Source of the DNA: Galdieria partita
Taxonomy: Eukaryota; Rhodophyta; Bangiophyceae; Galdieriales; Galdieriaceae
Assembly (NCBI GenBank): GCA_025991245.1
Contig: BQMJ01000038.1
Coordinates: 1-64,000, forward strand
Length of the DNA: 64,000 nucleotides
Reading direction: 5' to 3'
The notes under the pieces are model-generated. The model had not been told where the DNA came from. It was given only the letters and a program-made list of their open reading frames with translations, and searched no databases. The position numbers and the translations under genes are program-made. The stretch's first letter is position 1. Each line of letters begins with the position of its first letter. Shown here piece after piece: positions 1 through 11,379 of the stretch.

Positions 1-550
1 AATAAACCCTAAATAAAACCAATAAACCCTAAATAAACCCTAATAAACCCTAAATAAACCCTAAATAAACCCTAATAAACCCTAATAAACCCTAAATAAA
101 CCCTAATAAACCCTAATAAACCCTAATAAACCCTAATAAACCCTAAATAACCCTAATAAACCCTAATAAACCCTAAATAAACCAAATAAACCCTAATAAA
201 CCCTAAATAAACCCTAATAAACCCTAATAAACCCTAAATAAACCCTAATAAACCCTAATAAACCCTAATAAACCCTAATAAACCCTAATAAACCCTAATA
301 AACCCTAATAAACCCTAATAAACCCTAATAAACCCTAATAAACCCTAATAAACCCTAATAAACCCTAATAAACCCTAATAAACCCTAATAAACCCTAATA
401 AACCCTAATAAACCCTAATAAACCCTAATAAACCCTAATAAACCCTAAATAAACCCTAATAAACCCTAATAAACCCTAAATAAACCCTAATAAACCCAAA
501 TAAACCCTAAATAAACCCTAAATAAACCCTAATAAACCCTAAATAAAACT
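1..550. repeat. Telomeric repeat array, left chromosome end
   Basis: The sequence is an uninterrupted array of AATAAACCCT mixed with 11-base AAATAAACCCT and a few rarer variants such as AACCAAATAAACC. The C-rich strand reads 5'->3' into the chromosome, as expected at a left end. Between about 230 and 445 the 10-base form is almost perfectly regular, while both flanks are more mixed. The array ends at about 545-550 with a degenerate copy that leads straight into the first subtelomeric unit. The repeat type is seen directly; that this is a true chromosome end is inferred from its position at base 1. Confidence 0.95.
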
Positions 551-1590
551 GAATAAGAAAGAAAAATGCCAACTTCCTCCTGTCGGCCTACACATATTTT
601 ACAATTTACTGCATTTTTTTCTCTTAGTTGCATTTCATACAAAAGTCCCTTAATTGTATCTAGTCTCTTACTTTTGTTTGTTTTCTAGTATAATTAGTCA
701 CAAATCTTCCTGAGTGTTTCTTGGCGTCCTGGAGTCCTTTGTTGTCTGATATTTTTCTCTTTTATTTGTATTTGAGGTATATTGCATAAATTCTTCGAAG
801 CGAATAGAGAAAGTCTATATTTTGCTTTAAACTGGTGATTGTTTTTTTTTTGTTGAGGCATTTTTATGTACCCAATAATAAACCCTCAGTAAACCCTGAA
901 TAAGAAAGAAAAATGCCAACTTCCTCCTGCCGGCCTACACATATTTTACAATTTACTGCATTTTTTTCTCTTTGTTGCATTTCAAACAAAAGTTTCTTAG
1001 TTGTTTCTAGCCTCTTACTTTTGTTTTTTGTCTAGTATAATGAGTCACAAATTTTGCTGAGTGTTTTTTGGCGTCCTGGCGACTTTTCTTGTGTGATATT
1101 TTTCTCATATAATTGTATTTGAGGTATATTACATAAATTCTTGGAGGGGGAAAGAGAAAGTCTATATTTTGCTTTTAACTGGTGATTGTCCTTCTTTTGT
1201 TGAGGCGTTTTTATGTACCCAATAATAATCCTTCAGTAAAACCTGAATAAGAAAGAAAAATGCCCAGTCCCTTCTGCCTGCCTACACATATTTTACAATT
1301 TACTGCATTTTTTTCTTAATTTCATTTCAAACGAAATTTTCTTAATTCTATCAAGCCTCTTCTTTTTTCTTCAGTCTAGTATAATTGGTCGCAAATTTTA
1401 CTGTGTGTTTGGTGACGTTTTGGAGACTGTTCTTGCGGGTAATTTTTCCATTATATTTGTATTTGAGATATATTGCATGAATACTTGGAAACGATAGGAA
1501 AAAGTTTTGATTTTGCTTTTAACTTATGATTGTCCTTCATTTGTTTAGGCATTTTCATGTCGTGTTGTGTTGCTTTAAAAATTCGAGTGG
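551..1590. repeat. 347-bp subtelomeric tandem units (three recognisable copies)
   Basis: Three copies start at 551, 898 and 1245, each with the leader GAATAAGAAAGAAAAATGCC, giving a spacing of exactly 347 bp twice. Copies one and two are very similar; copy three is clearly more diverged. Each join carries a degenerate telomeric motif (for example AATAATAAACCCTCAGTAAACCCT at 874-897), so the unit looks as if it ends in former telomere repeat. No convincing coding capacity was found: ORFs here are short and follow the T-rich base composition. Confidence 0.85.
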
Positions 1591-4500
1591 TTTGTTTGAT
1601 TGAAATTGTTTTTGGGATGATTGTTGCCTTGAAAACGTCGTTTTTCATTGATTTGGTTGTGGAGCCATTTATTAAAGCTTTCTTTTATTGTTTTTTACTT
1701 CTTCTTGTGAAGCTGTATTCATTGGGTGAAGGATCCTTTTGCTTTGTTCTGTTGGATGAATGTTCCTCTTTCTATCCTGTTAGTTTCTTTCGATAGTATA
1801 TGACTTTTGTTAGAAACAGTAACAAAATTAAAAAAAATTAATGAATCCTAAGAAAATTCCTATTGTCCTGTTCCAGGTCATTTGCATTCGAAATTTATCA
1901 GGTTTTCTGAAATCTTAATGCATTGTTGGAAAAAAACGAATTGGTTCTATCAAGACATTTACTTTTGGTTTTAGTTTCGTAAAAGTAATTGATTCTCAAA
2001 CTGTACTGCTTGTTTTGCCAGAGATCAAATGGCTTGTCTTGTGTGCTATTTCTGCGTGTGTTTGTACTTGTTGTGTACTACGGCTATTTAGGTAAAATGT
2101 TAAGATGCTATTTTTAATTCAAAGTTCTTTCTGGTTCGGGATTTCTCTGCTGCTTCGCAGTTATTCGAAGCTGTGGGCGTGTTAGAAATTGTGAGTATTT
2201 TTCTTCAATGGTTCGTTTTTTTTATTAGCATTATTACCTTCGTTCTTAATTGAACGAGTGGTACAAGAATTAAATATTCATTAATTTCACATTATGATAT
2301 TTTGCTTTATCAGGTATTTGTGCCGAATCTATTTGGTGAAAAGTCCTTTTGGTTTCTGGTAATGGCTGAATTTACCTTGATTCATCCTGTTAATACCTTG
2401 CTATAGTATTTGAACTTTTATGTAAACATGCATATTTAACTTGACATTCTACCCGAATGAAGTATTAAAAAACTAAAAGGAGGAAAAAATGCTTGTTGCT
2501 TTCGTCCTGGACATACCTAATTTTTCAATTCACTGAGCTCTAGTAGTCTCAAAGTTTTAGTGGGCAGAGTGAATTGTTTATGTCCGGTTTCTTATTTATG
2601 TTTTTCTGCCAAAGAATAGTTACGCATTGTTTTATTTTTTATGCTTGCTCTGCAACTGACCATGTTCGGTTTCCTGTCAGCTACATCTTGTTTAAACTTT
2701 TTTTGGATTGAAAACTGGAGTTAGTTTTTTACATTCCTTCTTAAGTTCAAATTTTATTAAAAATGCACAATTTTCTGCTACTTTTGTATCGTTTTGAGAT
2801 TCTAGGTGGTTCGTTTAAATGGTACCTTTCTGGTGACGTTAGTCTAAGGTGCAAGCAATGTACGCGAACAAGTCATCGCAACATTAGAACAATCTGCCAC
2901 TATGTAACATTTTCATTTCTTTGTATTTTGCTGCTTTCATTGTTGTTTTCATGGATTGTCACTCCTTTTTACTACTTTTCCTCCAATGAGAAAAACAACA
3001 TTTTTTCTTCTGTATTTCTATCTGATATAGTTACTAAATTCCCTTTCATCAAAGGTATTGTATTTTTTTCTCAGTGAGCAGATTGCTGAAACTTTTTTAC
3101 TTCGTTTCACAAGGTTGAGAAATATCTGCATGACGAGAACAGATTCATGGTACCAATGATGTAAAGAACAAGTGGTACATAAAAATTTCTCAATATATTC
3201 TCAAGTTTTTATTTCTCTAAAGGTTTTTTCTATGGCTTTTTTCTAAAATTGGTTTTGGTGGTTTTGGTAGTGTTCCTTTAGTAAACCGTATAAAGAAAGT
3301 CCTAAACTGGTAATGCAAAATTGCCTATTCCTCTTTGATATATTGCAAAAACTTCTCTTCAATACCGTTTCATAATGCCAATGCAATAGTACTGAAAATG
3401 AAATGCTGAAATCTTTTTCTTTTAACAGTTGTCACAAGTTTTGGAATTTTTGTAAATTTTTATGCCTTGGTGACATAGTAGCTTTTTCGTTGAATTTGTC
3501 TTTTCATATAGGTACTACATTGTAGCGATGATGTTATTTGTTTATTGATTTTTCTTATTAAGATCGCTGCTGTCTTCAGTGCATACATAATATTAAGCTT
3601 TGAATACGGATAATTTCGAAACTTTCCTTTCAATGGTTTCGCCAAGATCTTCATGGTTGAACCTTACCTTGTTAGAATCGTTTTTAGAAATTTGTCTTAT
3701 GTAGCAAAATTCTAAGTATTGTTATTTTGTCATTTTATTGCATTCTACGGTGCAATGCTATTGAAAAGTTAACCATTTGGTAAGTCGTTTCTGCTTTTTG
3801 ATTTTCTTGAGACACTGCTTGCTTCATTCTTCGAGTAGCCTTACTTGAAGTATAGTGTCGGTATACATATTTAGCAAAAAGTAGACAATGCTTATGCTAT
3901 TCTTAGATTCTCGAAAGCAATACTTTGTCTTTTGGTAAACTTTTCGAGCCGCCTTGTATCTATTCTCTACAATGTCGAATTCTGAATCTCTCTGTCGGCT
4001 TTTCAGTGTGCACTCTTATGTCACAGATTTTTGTTCAATTGTTACTTTTTAAGAATGAATGAGCTAGAAGATTCAATTGTCGTTTAAGCTCTTTGTTCAC
4101 ATTTTAGAAAGTTCACTTGTTTGATCATTTCTCTTCTAGTACTACTGTCTGTTTTTCTTCTGTGTTTTATGTCTTGTAACCCTTGAATGTGTAATGAAGT
4201 TTTTCTAGGTTCTATTTCACCTATGTACTAAACTTTTCGAGGTGAGAATATATTGATTTTTTCTATATAAGATTTGTTCTACTTTTCTTTTTACTAAATT
4301 TCGCATTATCACCTACTGTCTACCCCTGAGAACAACTAGGAATACTGATGCCATAATGAACAAGTTATGTATTGAAATTCTTCAATTTTTTCATGGGCCG
4401 GCCTCAAATTCTTTCTTTTTCTATAGACTCTATTCGAGACGACATTTTTATAGCTCTTCTAATGAACCGTAGATAATTTTACAAAAACAGTTAAATTTTT

Positions 4501-5104
4501 TATTTGAAAAGACACGACTTTTCATTCCTTTTTCTAAAATGCATGTGTTTTTCGCAATTCACTAGATCGTCGTAAAAGAATCTAGAGTATAAAATTAAGT
4601 GGTTTAGATTGGGCTACATATATGTGAAATTGTGTCAACATTCTTGAAGATTTTTGTGAATTTGTTAATTTAACTCGAGTGACAAAGTAATTCTTACTTT
4701 AAAATCTTTTGGGAACCACCCCCACAGTTGTATTTGTATTGCATGTAAGCGATATCCAATTGTCCCATTTGTTTCACTTTTATTGAAGTTTTTAATTTTT
4801 TTGGGGGAGCTGAGCAATTTGGTTCTGAATTTGATATATTGCGAAATCTAAATCTGGTAATTTTTACAGCTAACGTATTGCATGGCTTGTTTCACTATAG
4901 TCGTTTTCGATATTGAAAAGCGACAGTTTTTCGAAAAGTAGAATCTTGCAACCGTTGGTTTTTACTATGTAGTATCTTTTATCAGACACCTTTTTTGTAA
5001 AAAGAATTTATTGCTTTCTTATGGTGACTGGATCCATTTTGTTCTGTTTTATGTTGATTGGCATAATATTATACACGAATTGTACTGTTGGTATATATAA
5101 TGAA
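1591..5104. other. Gene-less T-rich subtelomeric DNA with decayed repeat copies
   Basis: No gene is supported here. The + strand is strongly T-rich with many short T runs. Stretches near 1840-2100 and 2480-2760 can still be lined up loosely with the 347-bp units (the same order of landmarks: a 'cctacacat' like start, a T-rich centre, then a 'tttgtatttg' like end), suggesting old copies. Segments near 3955-4060 and 4310-4450 resemble sequence at 14560-14660 and 5475-5640/7645-7790 respectively. Short ORFs such as 2763-3077 have biased composition and no recognisable domain. Confidence 0.5.
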
Positions 5105-8100
5105 GACAAAACAAGCCACACTCTTCTCATAAAAAGGCCTCAAATGAATTGAACCGTTAGCAATCTAGCCACAAAAGTTCAATGTTTGTCCGAAGCATCT
5201 TGGACATTATATGCTTTATGCCAGTTTGACTATGCTTTGAATGACAGCTTGAAGAGAAGCATATCTCTCAAGAGCACTTTTCCTCCATGAATTCGTTGCA
5301 TTTTCATTCTTGTTCTTTGAAATCATCCTGTCGTTTTAGTTTCTCTCCTTAAAAATATAAAATTTCTTTTGAGTATTTCAATTTGACGAAAGTACTGAAT
5401 TGTTTCCGACTGAGAATATGGTAGGTTTTTCTTTGAACATGCATTTTGAACACTTCTTCTTACTATCTTTTGCATTGTAGACTGATGTCCACCCCTTGAG
5501 AACAATTAGTGGTACTAATTGAATGAAGAGCAGGAAGTAGAAGGAAATTCTTCTATTGTTTCGATGGTGTCTTTTTCTCTAAAAGTCTTTCTTTTCTCTA
5601 TAGATTAATTTTTAACTCGCCATTTTTATCTTTCTTTTTTTAAGCTTTAAGTATATCCAAGAAAATCCGTTGCCGAGTCTTAGTAAACCGAAAATTTCTT
5701 AGTGTAAACTGCAATATGTCGTGTGCTTCCACTCCATTACGTTCTCGTGAAGCCAATGCTATGAGGAAAAAATGAAATGATTCAAATGTTGATTTACTTT
5801 ATTGGTTTCATATTTGATAGTTTTGATGTTTTGTCTTGTTTGTTGATGCATTTGTGACAATTCAATTTCGCCTATATAATCTTTATCCCTAACAAAACCT
5901 CTACAATTGTACTGCCATTGATAGATCATGCATTTTCTCAAAAACTTGCTTTGGGGAAACGTTTTCATTCTTTGGAGCTAAAGTAATTCATTATTTATTT
6001 GAAATATTGCTAAACTAAATCGGCTCCGTTTTCTGCATCCGTATTACTACTATAGATCTACCCTATCAGAGTCTTTCTCAATTCACTGATAGTGGCTTGA
6101 AAAGTACAACTTTGTCTCGTCTTATGCTTTCTTATGATGTCGCGTTTATCATTTAACAATTTGACAAATCAGTTTTTTACTTTCTTACGTTACATGTTTA
6201 CTGCTTATTTTATTCTGTGAGTATCTTCTTATACTATACTTCGACTTTGGTGGTGGTATACATATAGAAACAAAAGTAACGCATGCCATACATATGCCAT
6301 AAAAATGACTTCAACTGAAAGAAATAGTAAACAATGACGACGTAGATATTCCATCATGTCTACTATCCTTCCTCTTTCTATTTGTTTTATGTCTAGCTAG
6401 TCTATACTTTGAGCGGTGGCTATTCGAAGAATGTATGACTGCGTAGCATTTTTCGGCATTGGTCTTGCTGCACTTTTATTCTTTTTCTCCACGTAAAACT
6501 TGTTCTTCTTTGTTTTCTTAACTTGAAATACCCTTTTAGTTTTAGTATGCATTTCATGAAATTTTGGTTTCTTCCTAGCTCTTTCTCTTGAATTTCCTAT
6601 TTAAAACTCTTTGTTTGAGAAGTCCTCCAATCGGAATTCTACTTCTTCCATGATTACCATAAAAAATTTCAATGCGTTTTGCTTTTCATATTTATCTAGC
6701 GTTTAATTCGTTACTTGGTTAATAGAAATGAATAAAATATCTTCCACAGAGGTACATATTCACTTCTATGTTTTAATAGGGAGCAAGAGCAAGATTGAGA
6801 CTGGACGCCTGTGTTATTGACACAACTTGGAATACTGTGATATTTGCGACGTTGTAGGAGAAGCTCAACTTGTACTATTCTGGTGTACTTGCAACCTCGC
6901 TCAAGAATTTTGTACTATATCAAGTAAGGAAAAGAAAAATGCACTATCGAAGATTTTGAATCAATCTTTGGTGTTTCCTTAACTTTGTCAGAGAAAAATG
7001 GAGTATGAAAGAAGAGTTTGGTAATTTTTATTCTTTCTATTGCTTCATTGCTGTTGATTTCTACTACTAGTTGTTTTTATATATACAAGAAAATAGCGCT
7101 CTAGCCATTTTGAGTCAGTGGGAGCATACTCTCGGCAAATCGTAAAATGTTAGTCACGTATGAGAAAAATACATTTCTCTGAAAACAAACTATCTCCTAG
7201 AACCTTTTTACAAAAGTGTCTAGCTTTAAAAAAATTTCCAAAAAATTTTTCATTTTTGTGGAGAATTGGCTACGTAGAACAAAACACAGGCCACATTCTT
7301 CTCATAAAAAAGCCTCAAATGAATTAAACAGTTAGCAATTTCGCCACAAAAGTTCAATGTAGGTCTATAGCAACTTGGATTATGTCAGTTTGACTATGCT
7401 TTGAGTGACAGCTTGTGAGAGACATATCTCTCAAGAGCACTTTTCCTCCACTAGTTTGTTGTATTTTCATTCTTGTGCTTTGAAATCATCCTGGTGTTTT
7501 TGTTTCTCTCCTTAAATATATAAAATTTCTTTTGAGTATTTCAATTTGACAAAAGTATTGAATTGTTTACGACTGAGAATATGTTAGGTTCTTTTTTGAA
7601 CATGCATTTTGGACACTTCTTCTTACTATCTTTTGCATTGTTGACTAATGTCGCCCCAAGAGAACAATTAGAGATACTGATTCAATAATGACAAGTAGTA
7701 TATGAGAATTCTTCAACTTTCTAGAGATTCTATTTCTCTCGCAGTCTCTCTTTTCTCAACGGGTTATTTTCAAATCGCTATCTGTATCGTTCATTTATTA
7801 GTCTATAAGTGTACGAAAGAAAGAAACGTTACAAAGGTCCATTAAAAAATTGTCTAGTGTCCTCTGACATACGTCATGCGCTTTCCTTCATTGAATTATG
7901 TTCTCGTGAAACCATTGTTATAAAGCAAAGAATTATTTAATGATTCACATATTTTGACTTACCTTGTTGCTTTCATATTCAGTAGTTTCGAAGTTTTTTT
8001 TTGTTTGTTGATCCATTCGTGTCAATTCAATTTCGCCTATGAATCTTCATCCCCTAACATACTCGTGCACTTGTACCGCTTTTGACTGAGGAAGCGTTTT

Positions 8101-9412
8101 CATTTGTTTGGAGCTAACATAACTCATTATTTACTTGAAATGTTGCTAAACTAAATCGGCTCCGTTTTCTGAAACATCTTTGCTCGGAATCTATCAAATC
8201 ACAGTCATTCTCAATTCATTGACAGTAGTTTTAAGAGTACAACCTTTTATCGCCTTGTGTTTCTTTGTGGTGTCTTATTTATCATTTAGCCATCCGATAA
8301 AGCAGTTTTTTACGTTTTCTGATACATTTATATTCCTTATTTTATTCTGTGAGTATCTTCGTACACTAATCTGCTACTTTGGTGATGGTATACATATTGA
8401 ACCAAAAGTAACCAATACCATACATATGCCATAAGAAAGCCTCCAACTGGAAGAAACAGTTTACAGTAACAACATAAATGTTCCATCATGTCTACTGTTC
8501 TTCATCTTTCTTCTTGCTTTATGTCTACTGGTCTATACTTTGAGCGGTAGCTATTAGAAGATTGTATCACGAAGAAGCATTTTTTCTTATTGGTCATATT
8601 GTACTTTTCACTCTTTTTCTCTACAATCAATTCGTTCTTCTTTGTTTTCTTAGCTTTAAATACTTGCTTAGTCTTTTAGTATGCATTGCATAATATTTTG
8701 GTTTCTTCCTAGCTCTTTTCTCTAGAATTTTCTATTTGAAACTCTTTGTTTGGGAAGTCCAATCGAAATTCTATTTCTTCCATTATTAAAATAAGAAATT
8801 TCAATGCGCTTTGCTTTTCATACTTATCTAGCGTTTAAATCGGTACTTGGCAAATAGAAATTAAATGAATGCCTTCTACTGAGGTAAATATTCATTTCTA
8901 CGTTTTAATAGGGAGCAAGAGCAAGATTGAGACTAGCAGTCTTTGTTAACGGCTCAACTTGAAATACTGTGATATTTGAGACACTGCAGGAGAAGCTCTA
9001 CTTGTAAATATTCTAGTGTACTTGCAAACTGGCTCAAGAATTTCCAACTATGTCATGTATGCAAAAATGCAACATAGAGATATTGAATCAATCGTGAGTT
9101 TTTCCTCAACTTTTCCAGAGGACAATGGAGTATAAAAGAAGAGCATGGTAAGTTCGATTCTTTTACTCCTCCATTTCTGTTGATTTTGACCACTACTTAT
9201 TTTTATATTTACAAATAAATAGCACTTTATCCATTTTTTAGACAGTTGGAGCTTACTCTTGGCTAATCGTGAAAAAGTTCATATGAAACAAGAAAACAAA
9301 AAATAGTATATACAAACCAATTTCTACAACTTTTTTCCACAAATATCTGCTTTAAAAAAATTTCCAAAAAAATTTTTCAATTTTGTCGAGAATTGGCTAC
9401 GTAGAACAAAAC
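5105..9412. repeat. Two-copy ~2.1-kb subtelomeric tandem duplication
   Basis: Unit 1 (about 5105-7278) and unit 2 (about 7279-9412) match along their length. Landmarks repeat at similar spacing: 'gccacactcttctcat' at 5115 and its near copy at 7290 (2175 bp apart), 'gagcaagagcaagattgaga' at 6781 and 8913 (2132 bp), and 'gagaattggctacgtagaac' at 7261 and 9388 (2127 bp). The shrinking offset shows net small deletions in unit 2. A shorter, older relative of the internal part lies at about 4310-4450. Neither unit holds a convincing ORF. Confidence 0.8.
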
Positions 9413-11379
9413 ACAGCCCATGCCATGACAGCCAAATAGTAATAGAGGAAAGTGAGGGGAAATGAATCAATGAACCCTCATGTGAACTCAAATAACTTCT
9501 TACTGTATTTCCCAACGACCCAGCTTGGATTCTAATTCAGCCTAGTAAAATCTACAATGCAACCAGTTTTTCATTTGCAACACAATCTTCTAAGGTTCTA
9601 TATATTATTTGCTAATATTGTTTTCACAGATATCACTTTCTAATTTAGTCTCTTGTAAAGAATAGAGGTTTCATTGTAAAATTGCATTTCTTCTTATTGA
9701 GTGTAAATAGTTTTTGAATATGTAGTTTTTTCCAGGTACTGCTTTAGGTGTTTTTTATGTTAATCTTTTTCCTCTTTCACATCACAGTGTAATCGGAAAT
9801 GATTTCAGCATTGTGCATTATAGACAACTTTATAATTTTAATGTATTTTATTCTGAATTTTTTGTATGGTCCTCTTTTATATGTTTTCCTAATTGTTTTA
9901 ATTCACCAATGGGTTATATAAAATTCGTAAACTCTTTCTTCTCCTAGACTTCCTGTAATTTAGAAATTTGATTGTGTTTGTCCTTGTTTTGACTGGGTAG
10001 TTTGTTTTGAGCTAATATTGTTGTTGCCAGAAATTTTTGGTTTTCCTTTTCTCTTTTCAATTGAATATTCTATGTGGAACTCTCACAAGTACATGTTGTC
10101 TTCAATAAGTTTCTGTGATAGATAAAGCTTTTCATGTCAATTGTCTTGCATCTCTATTTATCGTTTTGATTGATATTGGGTTGTTTGAGACTTTTCTTTT
10201 AAACTCTGGTCTTAGAAGCATTTTTGTATAGTTGTTCTTCATAATAAAGTTTTTGTTATAAAGCGATACGAGAACTTTCTTTTTTTGGCGTTGGGTGATA
10301 GCTCTACTGCATTGGCCCCAGCTCTGTCCAATTATGAATAATTCTGATTGGCTGATTAGTAAAATTTGAATGGCCAATTCTAGTCTTTGTCTTTTTTAAG
10401 AATTTGCGTTGATTCTTTGAAGTCTCTCTGTTTACACCTTTGTGACTCAAAATGGCTAAACCTTGAGTGTCGCCTCTCCTGAATTGGGTTAAAGTATAGG
10501 TAAATTGCCAAGAATCAATTTCTTAGATGTTATCAATTGTATTTTCCTTCTATAATGGTCCTTTTTTGTGCTGTGTATTGCAATTGGTGTTTGTCTTTCT
10601 TTCTTGGCTAAAAGTATTTCTCGTTTGTATATAAATGACAAGTTAATTTGTCTATAAATGAAATAACGTGTCGTGTACATTTTTTATTATCAATTGAATA
10701 GAAAGAATTCCTTGCCTTTCAGACATTTTTATCATTATGGCAATCCAAATGTTGGAGAGAGTTTTTGTATAATTAACTAGTCACGAAATTCAACGTGTAT
10801 TCATTCACGGACACTAGACTTCTACGAAAATAGAATTTTGGCAACCGTACGCACCAGTATGAAGATCGATCGTTCAAGTAAACAAGGCATCAAGAATGAA
10901 ATATTCATGTCTTGCTCAATTTTGCTTTGTAACGTAGGAAGATCCTGGAATATCTTGCGCATATATAGGAATGTTGTTCAGTAGAGTAATTTAATATGCT
11001 GAAAGAATCGCTGTGTCTAAAATGAGCGATGTATTTATAAATTCTTGGACAGTTGTCAGTTTGTATACTTTGTATTTGTCAGCCTTTTTATAGAATTATA
11101 CGTTGTATAGTTGATTGTGATTTCCCAATAGAAAGACGGGCCTATTTAAGTGCACACAGTAATACTATTCAAACAATATCCTTTCCAAAACTGTGTCTCA
11201 CAAACTGTCAACTGCTAAGTATTTATAGACTTGAGCACAAAAGACTACGGTAGCTATTCCAAACATACACTATGCCGACGAGTTGCGTAGCCTCTCTTTT
11301 GTGAAAGTTTTTCCCATCAGACACTCTTTTTCTTCCAAGTCTTGTTTCGAATTTGCATCCTTCAAGTGACCTCGTCAAG
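9413..11379. other. Gene-less T-rich subtelomeric spacer
   Basis: I see no gene, structured RNA or clear repeat in this stretch. It remains T-rich on the + strand until about 10.7 kb and then becomes more balanced. The small ORFs on both strands (for example 10132-10377 and 10489-10680 on the minus strand) are low-complexity and resemble no family I know. Confidence 0.4.
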
